A stretch of 64,000 nt of DNA from CBDBCU01 sp965243185 (lineage in GTDB: Bacteria; Chloroflexota; Dehalococcoidia; Lucifugimonadales; UBA3495): NCBI GenBank assembly GCA_965243185.1, contig OZ251531.1:1736001-1800000 (forward strand), in the 5' to 3' direction. Position numbers and translations under genes: made by a program. The number at the start of each line of letters is the position of its first letter. Position 1 is the first letter of the stretch. The notes under the pieces are model-generated. The model worked only from the letters and a program-made list of their open reading frames with translations, did not search any database and was not told the origin of the DNA. Shown in pieces: positions 24,675-33,231 of this stretch.

Positions 24675-25850
24675 ATGAGCAGGAAAACCCTTCTTTTGTT
24701 AGTGGCTTTAGCCACCATGGCAGCGGCCCTTATCGCGTGTCAGCAGCCGGAGATGACCTCCGAGGAGATGAACGCGATGCGGGCGGAGAACACCTCGATG
24801 CAGGCGGAAATGGAGACCATGCAGGCCGAGATGGACTCGATGGCCGCCGAAATGGCCGCGTCGATGGAATCGATGATGGAAGGCGGCCGGCTGGCCGCGG
24901 TGCAGGCCCGGGGCAACCTCATCTGCGCCGCCAACAACAGCCTGGCTGGTTTCGGGTTCATCGACGACGCCGGCAACGCCCAGGGCTTCGACATTGACCT
25001 GTGCCGGGCGGTAGCCGCCGCGGTGCTGGGTGATGCTAACCAGGTCCAATATCGTCCCACCACCGCCGCCGAGCGGGGGCCGACGATGCAGTCCGGCGAA
25101 GTGGATCTGATGTCCCGCAACACCACTTGGACCACTTCCCGCAACGAAGGCTGGGGCAACTTCGCGCCCACTATGTTCTACGACGGCCAGGGCTTTATGG
25201 TCCCCAACAGCCTGAACGTGTCGAGCATGGACGAACTTGCCGGCGCCCAAGTCTGCGTCCAGCAAGGCACCACCACCGAGCTGAATCTCCAGGACTTCAG
25301 CAACCAGAACAATATGAACTTCGACATCGTCACCTTCCCGGACAACATCTCGACCAACCAAGCCTACCTGTCCGGCCAGTGTGAAGCCCTGACCACCGAC
25401 CGCTCCGGTCTGGCCAGCACCCAGTCCAGCTTTGAGAACCCGGGCGAACATACCATCCTGCCCGGCACCATCTCCGAGGAACCTTTGGGGCCGGTAGTGC
25501 CCCACGGCGATGAGCAGTGGTACGACATCGTCACCACGGTAATGACCATTCTCATCTACGCCGAAGCCTTTGACATTGGCAGCGGCAATGTGCCGACCGC
25601 CGCCACCGGCGACACCGCCGTGGACCGGCTCTTTGGCTTGGAAGGCTCCTACGGCCAGGAGGAAATGGGGTTGAGCAAGACCGTAGCCCAGACTGTAATC
25701 GGGGCTGTGGGCAACTACGGCGAGATTTACGACCGCCACCTGACTCCCCTGGGCTTGCAGCGGGAAGGCAGCCGCAACGCCCTGTGGAGCGCGGCCCCCT
25801 GCGCCGACTGCCCCAAGGGCGGCCAGGTCTATGCCGCGCCGCCGCGCTAG
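24675..25850 (+). CDS. Amino-acid ABC transporter substrate-binding lipoprotein (AapJ-like), copy 1
   Basis: This 391-residue protein has a signal peptide and a lipobox ending in ALIAC near residue 22. Residues about 25-65 are a Met/Glu-rich coiled coil made of repeats such as MQAEMETMQAEMDSM. The periplasmic-binding fold follows: RGNLICAANNSLAGFGF, GFDIDLCRAVAAAVLGD, and LNLQDFSNQ. The tail LWSAAPCADCPKGG is typical of AapJ-like proteins for general L-amino acids. The SD (GGAGG) is unusually far, about 16 bases before the ATG. No permease or ATPase gene is nearby. Confidence 0.88.
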   Translation: MSRKTLLLLVALATMAAALIACQQPEMTSEEMNAMRAENTSMQAEMETMQAEMDSMAAEMAASMESMMEGGRLAAVQARGNLICAANNSLAGFGFIDDAGNAQGFDIDLCRAVAAAVLGDANQVQYRPTTAAERGPTMQSGEVDLMSRNTTWTTSRNEGWGNFAPTMFYDGQGFMVPNSLNVSSMDELAGAQVCVQQGTTTELNLQDFSNQNNMNFDIVTFPDNISTNQAYLSGQCEALTTDRSGLASTQSSFENPGEHTILPGTISEEPLGPVVPHGDEQWYDIVTTVMTILIYAEAFDIGSGNVPTAATGDTAVDRLFGLEGSYGQEEMGLSKTVAQTVIGAVGNYGEIYDRHLTPLGLQREGSRNALWSAAPCADCPKGGQVYAAPPR

Positions 25851-25927
25851 GCGGAATCCCGGACTGCCGGCCGCCGCAACAGGCGGGCGGCGGTTCAACC
25901 CTACCGGGACTTAACCGGGTTTCAGAG

Positions 25928-25957
25928 CCGGGGCGGGTTTTACGGAACCCGCCCCGG
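25928..25957 (+). terminator. 12-bp perfect GC-rich hairpin after copy 1
   Basis: CCGGGGCGGGTT pairs with AACCCGCCCCGG around a 6-nt loop. No T-run follows, so it may attenuate rather than fully stop readthrough into copy 2. Confidence 0.5.
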
Positions 25958-26029
25958 TTGGCGTACGGCGTCCCGCCGTGATATGGTAATTTGGTATCCG
26001 GCATCATCCAGAATACGAGGACAGCGGGA

Positions 26030-27166
26030 ATGAAAAATGCTTATCTCAAAGGCATACTGATTGCGGCGGCGCTGCTGCTGGCGTTGACTATGGCGTGTAC
26101 CAGCCCGCCGCAAGGCAGCACGGCGGCCTTGGAGGCGGAAAACGCCAACCTGAAAGCTACCATCGCCGCTAGTGACAACGCCGGGCCGGCCGCGCCCACT
26201 TCCAGCCGCCTCGCCGCCGTCCGGGAGCGCGGCCGGCTGATTTGCGCCAGCAACAACGCCATCGCCGGCTTTGGCTATCTCGAGGATGGCGGCAATGTGG
26301 GCTTTGACATCGCCCTGTGCCGGGCCGTAGCCGCCGCCGTCCTGGGCGACCCCAACGCCGTCGAGGTGCGGGTCGTTACTGCCACCGAAATGGGCGCAAC
26401 CCTCCAGTCCGGGGAAGTAGATCTGATTGCCCGGACGCTGACCGTTACCACTTCCCGGGAAGCCCAGTGGGGCAACTTTGCCCAAACTATGTACTATGAC
26501 GGGCAGGGGTTTATCGTCCACAAAGAGCTGGGGCTGACCAGCGCGGCGGAACTGGCCGATGCTACCATCTGCGTTACCCAAGGCACCACTACCGAGCTGA
26601 ACTTGCAGGATTACTCAGACCTGCTGGGTTTGGGCATTACGGCGGTAACTTTCGAGCGCACCGATGCGGCCGTCGAGGCTTACAATCAGGGCCAGTGCGA
26701 TGGCTTTACTACCGACCACTCCGGGCTGTATGCCTACCGCAGCGGCTTTGCCGACCCGGAAGCCCATACCATCCTGCCCGAAACCATATCCGAGGAACCC
26801 TTGGGCCCGGGCGTACCGCACGGCGATGAGCAGTGGTACGACCTGGTAAAAGCGGTAATGGCAATGCTGATTTACGCCGAGGCTTACGGCATTGATTCCC
26901 GGAATGTGCCGACCGCGCCCACCGGCAACACCAAAATTGACCGGCTCTTTGGCTTGTCCGGCAGCTACGGGCAGGAAACTTTGGGCTTGAACAAGACGGC
27001 GGCGCAGGAGGTCATCCGGTCAGTAGGCAACTACGGGGAGATTTACGACCGCTATATGGCGCCGCTGGGACTGGTGCGGGAAGGCGGCCGCAACGCCCTG
27101 TGGAGCGCGGCCCCCTGCACCGACTGTCCCAAGGGCGGCCAACTCTTTTCCGTGCCTTTGCGGTAG
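26030..27166 (+). CDS. Amino-acid ABC transporter substrate-binding lipoprotein (AapJ-like), copy 2
   Basis: This 378-residue tandem paralogue of the gene at 24675 starts at MKNAYLKG (26030), preceded by a GCGGG stretch. An earlier ATG at 25991 is less likely because it sits before the signal peptide. The lipobox ends LTMAC. The coiled-coil spacer is shorter than in copy 1 and lacks the Met repeats. The core aligns along its whole length: RGRLICASNNAIAGFGY, GFDIALCRAVAAAVLGD, EEPLGPGVPHGDEQWYD, APCTDCPKGGQ. The divergence suggests different ligands for a shared transporter encoded elsewhere. Confidence 0.88.
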   Translation: MKNAYLKGILIAAALLLALTMACTSPPQGSTAALEAENANLKATIAASDNAGPAAPTSSRLAAVRERGRLICASNNAIAGFGYLEDGGNVGFDIALCRAVAAAVLGDPNAVEVRVVTATEMGATLQSGEVDLIARTLTVTTSREAQWGNFAQTMYYDGQGFIVHKELGLTSAAELADATICVTQGTTTELNLQDYSDLLGLGITAVTFERTDAAVEAYNQGQCDGFTTDHSGLYAYRSGFADPEAHTILPETISEEPLGPGVPHGDEQWYDLVKAVMAMLIYAEAYGIDSRNVPTAPTGNTKIDRLFGLSGSYGQETLGLNKTAAQEVIRSVGNYGEIYDRYMAPLGLVREGGRNALWSAAPCTDCPKGGQLFSVPLR

Positions 27167-27349
27167 CGTAGTCGAGATTTCCGCCCCGGGGCGGAACTGG
27201 CGGCTAGTTACGCCGGAAGGGTCAGCCTGGTCGCCTGGTTCCTCAGAACGAAGCCGAACCAGCGGCCGGCAGCGGAGTATCCAAAGGCCACGGTGGTTGT
27301 CTGCGTCTATTGCCCACACGCCCTAGGAATTAAGGGGGGATGCCGGTTT

Positions 27350-27832
27350 AGGCGGAAACCGCGGCCGCGGTTTCCGCCTTGTCGGGAGAAGGGTTGGCAG
27401 GTCTGACCATGTGGGTTGCCAAACACCGGTTGGTCAGCTGGCTACATCATGCCGGCTTTGCCCGGTCAGGCTGCCGATTACGGTTGCGCTACCTTGGGGT
27501 GGCTACTAATGCCGGTTGGTATGGTTGCCATTCCGGCGGGTTGGCCCGGTCTTGCTTCCGCGGTTGACCGTTCTCCAGTCAACCTGGGTTGCTCCGACTC
27601 CTGTAGGCTGGGGCTGCGGTGGGTACGGCGGGTGGGATTTGCCGTTGGCCGCTGCTCCGGTTGGGGATTTACGGGGCCTTAGGCCGTTCCCCGGGGGTAG
27701 GAGTGTTTAAGGCGTCCGGCGGCTTGTTTAGGTCCGGCCGGGGCCCACAGCGCGCTGTGTGGAGCGGTATTAAGTTTTACGGTAAGCTTAGCGTAAAGAA
27801 CCCGGCGTCCCGGGGTCAGGTCAACCTTGACG
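27350..27832 (-). ncRNA. Candidate structured ncRNA, copy A
   Basis: The minus strand from about 27832 to 27350 aligns with 50579-51044 on the plus strand over its whole length. It starts about 7 bases after a TTGACA-N18-CATAAT promoter. Conserved blocks include a CCCCGGGACGCCGGGT hairpin, GCTTACCGT, CACAGCGCGCTGTG, AACGGCAAATCCCA, a GGTTGAC/GTCAACC hairpin, and GGCAACCATACC. It ends in a perfect 30-bp palindrome (27350-27379). No credible coding frame runs through it. No known RNA family was recognised. Confidence 0.65.
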
Positions 27833-27838
27833 CTTTTT

Positions 27839-27868
27839 ATTATGGAGGATGGTTTGGAGATTTGTCAA
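27839..27868 (-). promoter_or_regulatory. Promoter of ncRNA copy A
   Basis: On the minus strand, -35 TTGACA (27868-27863), 18 bp, -10 CATAAT (27844-27839). Copy B has the same boxes, and CATAATAAAAA is shared by both copies. Confidence 0.75.
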
Positions 27869-27999
27869 GGGGTGAATGGGATGAATTTTCGGGGAGTTTT
27901 GAGATATTTAAGAATTGGGGGACAGGTTTAATTCCCGATCCTTAGGCTTGTCGCTGGGCGCAGGGAGCAAGGCGGCAAGGAAAGAGCAGCGATACGGGG

Positions 28000-28683
28000 T
28001 CAGGCTTGCTGATTGCCGGCCTGCTCGAAGGCGTCGCGGCGCTGGAGGGTGGCGGCGAGCATTTCCCGGGGGATGGGGTTGGCGCCGCCGATGATGGCGG
28101 CTTGGGCTTCGAGTTGGGCGGCGGCCTCGACGAGCATTACGGAGCGGGCGGCTTCGGCGGGGGTGCCGCCAAAGGCAAGGATGCCGTGATGTTCCATCAG
28201 GACGGCGCGGATGTGGGTTGCGCTGTTGAGGGCGTCGGCGATGTATTGGATGGACTGGTCGGAGCCGCGGGGGCCGTATTTGGCGAGGGGGATGCCGTCG
28301 GTCATATCAAAGCGGGCCATAGCTTCGTAGCTGCACGGGATGGGGCGGCTGGCGACGGCAAAGGTAGTCCCCCAAGTAGAATGGACATGGACGGCGGCGC
28401 CGGCAGCCGGGCGGTTCTGGTAAATGACGGTGTGGAGGTGGACGATTTCGGCTTCCCGGGCGGTCATATTGCCCTCGAGGAGATTGCCTGCCAAGTCAAC
28501 CAGGACGAAGTCGTCCTTGCGGACGGTGTCCAGGTCGCCGCCGATGAGGAGAAAAGCGCCGCCGCCGGGGATGAGGGCGCTGAAGTTGCCGTGCTGCCCG
28601 ATGCCCATAACGCCGGCTTTTTCGATGGCGTCGATGGCTTTGAGGACGGCTTCTTTTTCGAGGTCGAGATCTTGCAAGGGCAT
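28000..28683 (-). CDS. Class II aldolase/adducin family protein
   Basis: This 227-residue protein starts at MPLQDLDLEKE (28683) behind AAGGAG; the longer frame to 28752 has no ribosome site. The metal site is visible as VHVHSTWGTTFA and EHHGILAFGGT, with REAEIVHLHT before it. Family members are zinc aldolases or decarboxylases of sugar phosphates, such as fuculose-phosphate aldolase or ribulose-5-phosphate epimerase. The substrate is not evident. It is the last gene of a minus-strand group with a peptide-type ABC transporter 103 bp upstream. Confidence 0.87.
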   Translation of the reverse strand: MPLQDLDLEKEAVLKAIDAIEKAGVMGIGQHGNFSALIPGGGAFLLIGGDLDTVRKDDFVLVDLAGNLLEGNMTAREAEIVHLHTVIYQNRPAAGAAVHVHSTWGTTFAVASRPIPCSYEAMARFDMTDGIPLAKYGPRGSDQSIQYIADALNSATHIRAVLMEHHGILAFGGTPAEAARSVMLVEAAAQLEAQAAIIGGANPIPREMLAATLQRRDAFEQAGNQQA

Positions 28684-28786
28684 TAGGGGACTCCTTAAAT
28701 CAAGGGGGTAGCCGGCCGGGGCTGGGCCGGCTTGTTCGCAGTATTTTACCATCCGGCAACGGGTTAGAAGGGATGGAACGGTCAGG

Positions 28787-29728
28787 CTAACGGTTGCGGA
28801 GTTTGGGGTCGAGTTTGTCGCGGAGCCAGTCGCCGGAGAGGTTCATCGAGAGGACTACCAAGAGAATGGCAAGGCCGGGGAAAAGGGACACCCACCAGCC
28901 GTTGCCGCCGACGATGAGGTCGCGGCCTTCGGCGACCATCAAGCCCCAAGCCGGGATGTGGCGGGGGATGCCGGCGCCGAGGAAACTGAGGGTGGCTTCG
29001 AGCAGGATGACATGACCGACTTCCAGAGTAACCAGCACAACCAGGGGATTGACTACATTGGGAAAGATATGGCGGAGCATAATGCGCTGGTCGGAGGCGC
29101 CGGAGACTTTGGCGCGGCTGACGAAATCGCGGCTGCGGATGCTGAGGGTTTCCGCCCGGGCCATACGGGCGAAGCGCGGCCATAAGATGACGGCGACAAC
29201 GATAATAACGGTGCTGATGCTGGGGCCTAATACGATGGCCAGAACGAGGGCAAAGAGCAAGCCGGGTATGGTGATAAAGATGTCAACGAGGCGCATTACG
29301 ATGTGGTCGAGGAGATTGCCGAAGTAGCCGGCCAGAACGCCGAGGGCGCTGCCAAGGACGCCGCCGGCGATAATCGCCAGGACGGAGACGCCGAGGGAGA
29401 TGCGCGCGCCGTGCATAATGCGGCTGAGCACATCGCGGCCCAGTTTGTCGGTGCCGAGGATATGCTCCCAGGAGCCGCCGGGCTGAACTTCGACGCCGTT
29501 GAGGTACTTGGGGGCAACCCAAGCCGGCGGGGTGAGCCGCTGGCGGGGCTGGACTTCGTTGGGCGGGTGCGGGTCAATCAAGTCGGCAAAGATGGCCGGG
29601 ATGATGAGCAGGGCGACCAGCACAAAGAGCGGCGCGATGGGGTAGCGGCGGGCTTCCCGGAGGAATTTGCCCCAGCCGCCGGGTACGGCGGGACGGGCGA
29701 CCGGCGGGGCGCTGCGGCTTGCGTCCAT
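28787..29728 (-). CDS. Peptide/nickel-type ABC transporter permease (DppC/OppC family)
   Basis: This 313-residue inner-membrane permease has an N-terminal transmembrane helix (about 33-52), the OppC-specific extracellular loop ending LGTDKLGRDVLSRIMHGAR, and five further helices. The EAA loop appears as VSGASDQRIMLRHIFPN. It is the second permease of the transporter whose first permease and binding protein lie upstream. The ATPase genes are not in this window. Confidence 0.93.
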   Translation of the reverse strand: MDASRSAPPVARPAVPGGWGKFLREARRYPIAPLFVLVALLIIPAIFADLIDPHPPNEVQPRQRLTPPAWVAPKYLNGVEVQPGGSWEHILGTDKLGRDVLSRIMHGARISLGVSVLAIIAGGVLGSALGVLAGYFGNLLDHIVMRLVDIFITIPGLLFALVLAIVLGPSISTVIIVVAVILWPRFARMARAETLSIRSRDFVSRAKVSGASDQRIMLRHIFPNVVNPLVVLVTLEVGHVILLEATLSFLGAGIPRHIPAWGLMVAEGRDLIVGGNGWWVSLFPGLAILLVVLSMNLSGDWLRDKLDPKLRNR

Positions 29729-29785
29729 ATCCAGATACCTCTACAGTCCGGTACAATCCGGCACAGTCCGGGGCCGGCGGGATGG

Positions 29786-30721
29786 CTAGGCGTAACGAAT
29801 GCGGGGGTCAATGTAGGCGTAGATGACATCGACGAAAAGGTTGATGCCAACGAAAATAAGGGCAAAGAAAAGGACAATGGTTTGCATTACCTGAAAGTCG
29901 CGGTTGCGGATGGCGTCCACGGCGAGGAGGCCGACGCCGGGGTAGGAAAAGACGGTTTCGGTGACTACGGTGCCGGTGACCAGTTGGGCGACGAGGAGGC
30001 CGAGGAGGGTAATGGGGGCAATTGAGGCGTTGCGGAGGGCGTGTTTCCAGACGACGCGGACTTCGGACAAGCCTTTAACCCGGGCCAGTTTGATGAATTC
30101 GCTGTCGAGGACTTCGAGCATCGAGGAACGCACCAAGCGCATCAGGGCGGCGACCTGGTACCAGCCGATAGCCAGGGCCGGGAGGAGCAGATGCACCAAG
30201 CGGTCAATGCCGGGGTCGCCGCGGCCGGAGGTGGGGAGCCAGCCCAATTGCACGGCGAAAATCCACATCAGCATAATGGCTACCCAGAAAGAGGGGGCGG
30301 ATTGGCCGGTCAGGGCGAAAATTTTGGCGAGGTAGTCGGGCATAGTGTCTTTTTTGACGGCGGACAGTACGCCGACGGGAAAGGCGATGGCGATGCTGAT
30401 GGATAGGGCCAAGCCGGCCAGCATCAGGGTGGCCGGGAAACGTTGCAAGACCAGGTCGAGGGCTTCCCGGGTGGGGTGCTGGATGGAGCGGCCGAAGTCG
30501 CCGGTCAGGGCGTTGCCCAGGAAGGTGAAATACTGGACATGGAGCGGCTGGTCCAGTCCCCACTTGGTCAGCATCGCTTCGTATTCGACCGGGCCGGCGT
30601 CATCGTCGAGCAGCACATCCATCGGGTCGCCGGAGATGCGGGCCAAGCCAAAGATGATGATGCTGACGGCAAAGAGAACCAGCAGGCTTTGCGCCAGGCG
30701 GATGATGATGTAACGCTGCAT
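29786..30721 (-). CDS. Peptide/nickel-type ABC transporter permease (DppB/OppB family)
   Basis: This 311-residue permease has the family start YIIIRLAQSLLVLFAVSII, a first-loop motif RISGDPMD, and the EAA-type loop ARVKGLSEVRVVWKHALRN. Six transmembrane segments are expected. The C-terminus IDPRIRYA is typical of DppB. It lies between the binding-protein gene and the second permease on the same strand. The transporter imports peptides or similar solutes into the cytoplasm. Confidence 0.94.
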   Translation of the reverse strand: MQRYIIIRLAQSLLVLFAVSIIIFGLARISGDPMDVLLDDDAGPVEYEAMLTKWGLDQPLHVQYFTFLGNALTGDFGRSIQHPTREALDLVLQRFPATLMLAGLALSISIAIAFPVGVLSAVKKDTMPDYLAKIFALTGQSAPSFWVAIMLMWIFAVQLGWLPTSGRGDPGIDRLVHLLLPALAIGWYQVAALMRLVRSSMLEVLDSEFIKLARVKGLSEVRVVWKHALRNASIAPITLLGLLVAQLVTGTVVTETVFSYPGVGLLAVDAIRNRDFQVMQTIVLFFALIFVGINLFVDVIYAYIDPRIRYA

Positions 30722-30831
30722 ACTTAACCCGGGGCGGTTTGATCCGCAGTAGAGTTGTTATGCGGTCCCGCCGGGTTTCCTTGCGGGGATAGCCCGGCGG
30801 GGTTGGTATCGTTGGCGTTCCGGTACTTGCC

Positions 30832-30859
30832 GGATTCCCGTTGGCCACGGGAAGGACGG
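30832..30859. repeat. REP-like short palindrome
   Basis: GGATTCCCGTTGGCCACGGG followed by AAGGACGG. It is a reverse-orientation member of the family described at 16096. Confidence 0.45.
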
Positions 30860-30872
30860 CGCCGGGGCGTTC

Positions 30873-32777
30873 TTATTGGGCGGCTTTGATATACTCGAAG
30901 TCGCGGACGCCAAAGACGCCGGGGGTGAGCCACTCGGCGATGTAGTCGGGGTTGACCATAAACTCGAACGGCACCCAAAAGAGGGGGATGGAGCAGTAGG
31001 TGTCGAAGCAGAAGTCGCCCATTTCCCGAATCAGGTTGTCGCGCTCCTCAGCGGTGCCGGCTACTTCCAACGCTTCGTACTTCTGGTCGAAGTAGGGGTT
31101 TTCGTAGCGGGCGGCGCCGGTAGGAGAGTAATGGTACACAAAGATGGCGCGGGTGGGTTCGGTAAAGCTGCCGGTGTGCAGCCAGGCGGTGTTGTGGGTG
31201 CCTTGGGAGCGGAGCAGTTTGGTGTTGACGGCGCGCTCGACCGGCTGGAATTGAGAGTCGATGCCGATAGCTTCCCAATAGCTGTTGACCAGTTCGCCGA
31301 TGTCCTGCATTTCGGGCAAGCCGGGGCGAGGGTAGGACTGGTGGGTGATGGAGAAACCGTCGGGGTAGCCGGCTTCGGCGAGGAGCTGCTTGGCGCGTTC
31401 CGGGTCGTAGCCGTATTCGGAGTCGAAGCGGTCGAGCCATTCCGGGTTCCAGCCGGGGAATTTGGCGTGGGAATGGGTCTGCATCATCAGTTCGGCGCGG
31501 CCGCTGAAAAAGACTTCGTTGATTTCCTCGCGGTTGATGGCGCGGTTCATCGCTTCGCGTACCAGGGGGTTGGTCATGGGCTGGGTGTCGTCGAATTCCG
31601 GGCGGGTGGGAATGAAGTTGCCGCCCATAAAGCCGACGAGGCGGATGGCCGGGGTGGTGCCGGTTACGACTTTCATTCCTACGGAGAGCGCGCCGACTTG
31701 CAAGTCCCGGGGGATTTCGGCGGCGTGGACTTCCTCGGCGACGAGCATCGCCAGTTGGGTGGATGGTTCGCGGACGAAGTGGAGTTTCAGCTCCGGGAAG
31801 TCCGGGGTTTTGCGCCAGTGGGCAAAGCCGGGGGAATCGTAGATGACATACTGGGCTTCGGCCTGTTCGGCGAACTGGTAGGGGCCGGTGCCGATGGGGT
31901 CATTGGCGGTCAACTGGATGCCGGCTTCATTGGGCTGAAAGTCCGCGCCCATTACGCCGCCGCCGGCGTCCCAATGGTCTTTGCTGCGGATGACGGCGGT
32001 GTAGTTGGTGCTGACATAGGTGGTCATAATGGGTTCGGGCTTGTTGAGGTGGAGTTCAACCACATGGCCGTCAGGGCCGTCGGGCATCACTACTTCTTTA
32101 AGCAGGTCGCGCCAGGTGCCGGCGCGGGAGTCGTTGTGGTCGAGGCGGCGTTCCTGGCTCATGGTGTGGGCAATGTCCTTGGCGGTCATTTCGCCCCAAC
32201 CTTTGTGGAACTGGACGCCTTCGCGCAGTTGGAAAGTCCAGACGGTAAAGTCGTCGTTGGTACTCCATTCCGGGGAGAGCATGGGGACGGAGTCGGTGTA
32301 TTGGTCGAACTGAACCAAGCCCTCGAAGAGGGGCAGGATGATGGGCAGGTCGCCGCGGCCGGCGACGGGATCGACCAAGTCCCAAGTAGTGGGGCCGCGG
32401 GCTACTTCGACGCGGGTAACGGCCGGTTCCGCCGGGGTTTCGGCTACGGCGGCCGGGACGGCGGTGGGCACCGGAGTGGGGGCTGCGGCGCCGGCGCCGA
32501 TAGCGCCCTGGCCGACTTCGGCGCTGACCGGAGCGGGGATAGCGGTAGGCGCGGCCGGGGCCGCCGGCTGGGCGGCCGCGGCGGGCGGCTGTTGCGGCTG
32601 CGGCTGTTGGGGCGCGGCGGCCGGTTGACTGGCCGGGGCGGCGCTTTCCGCAGCCGGGGCGGCGGCCGGCGCCGCCGGCGCCGGGGCGGAAGTGCCGCAA
32701 GCGACCAGAGCAATCAGGCAAAGGGAAACCAGGGTGTAAATCCACCAACGGGGATGGCAAACATTAAATAGTCCCAT
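30873..32777 (-). CDS. Peptide-type ABC transporter substrate-binding lipoprotein (SBP family 5)
   Basis: This 634-residue protein starts at MGLFNVCHPRWW (32777) behind a GGAGGG site. The signal peptide ends in a lipobox LVAC near residue 27. About 100 residues of Ala/Pro/Gln linker follow, then the family-5 binding fold with WTFQLREGVQFHKGWG and FPGWNPEW. It delivers peptides or related solutes to the permeases encoded next. The linker probably spans the cell envelope. A second family-5 protein with a similar linker is at 53610. The antisense frame is open almost throughout but looks non-coding. Confidence 0.93.
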   Translation of the reverse strand: MGLFNVCHPRWWIYTLVSLCLIALVACGTSAPAPAAPAAAPAAESAAPASQPAAAPQQPQPQQPPAAAAQPAAPAAPTAIPAPVSAEVGQGAIGAGAAAPTPVPTAVPAAVAETPAEPAVTRVEVARGPTTWDLVDPVAGRGDLPIILPLFEGLVQFDQYTDSVPMLSPEWSTNDDFTVWTFQLREGVQFHKGWGEMTAKDIAHTMSQERRLDHNDSRAGTWRDLLKEVVMPDGPDGHVVELHLNKPEPIMTTYVSTNYTAVIRSKDHWDAGGGVMGADFQPNEAGIQLTANDPIGTGPYQFAEQAEAQYVIYDSPGFAHWRKTPDFPELKLHFVREPSTQLAMLVAEEVHAAEIPRDLQVGALSVGMKVVTGTTPAIRLVGFMGGNFIPTRPEFDDTQPMTNPLVREAMNRAINREEINEVFFSGRAELMMQTHSHAKFPGWNPEWLDRFDSEYGYDPERAKQLLAEAGYPDGFSITHQSYPRPGLPEMQDIGELVNSYWEAIGIDSQFQPVERAVNTKLLRSQGTHNTAWLHTGSFTEPTRAIFVYHYSPTGAARYENPYFDQKYEALEVAGTAEERDNLIREMGDFCFDTYCSIPLFWVPFEFMVNPDYIAEWLTPGVFGVRDFEYIKAAQ

Positions 32778-32952
32778 CTTGATCCCTCCAAAGTCTTGGA
32801 CTTTCCGGGATAACCCGCCGGGCAACCCGGCTGACGCGGCGGCGGCAATGCGGTCGGCCGATTATACCGACCGGCGGCGTCCCAACCGCCCCGAATGACG
32901 GGATTTCGGCAGATTCCAGGGGAATCCGGCTCAAATCCCTAGTTAATCGGGT

Positions 32953-32981
32953 AGTGTAATAGCGGGAAAGGGCAATGTCAA
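32953..32981 (-). promoter_or_regulatory. Promoter of the peptide-transporter operon
   Basis: On the minus strand, TTGACA (32981-32976), 17 bp, TACACT (32958-32953). It lies about 175 bp before the binding-protein start. The rest of 32778-33231 has a small GGGGTGAGGAAACCCC hairpin and nothing else I can name. Confidence 0.65.
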
Positions 32982-33231
32982 GGGTTGGATGTTGGGGAAA
33001 AGGCGGGCGGGTAGGAATGGGGCGGCTGATTGGGGATTAGCGGCTGATGTTGGGAAGGATTCGGTACAAATCTCTCTGATTTCGGTTGTTTTCGGTATTT
33101 TACCATACGGCAATGGGTTTGGGGTGAGGAAACCCCGGAAAGCAGAGGGAATAACATCCCCGCGCCCTATGGCAAAAGTTGCGGTTATGGCATAAAATCT
33201 CCGGGATTAAGGAAAAGGGAGGGCAAGGCTG

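Noticed and set aside
30876..32771. 631-codon open frame on the plus strand antisense to the peptide-binding protein
   Set aside because: Very Gly/Val/Asp-rich sequence typical of the mirror of a GC-rich gene. The minus strand has a lipobox, domain motifs and an SD.
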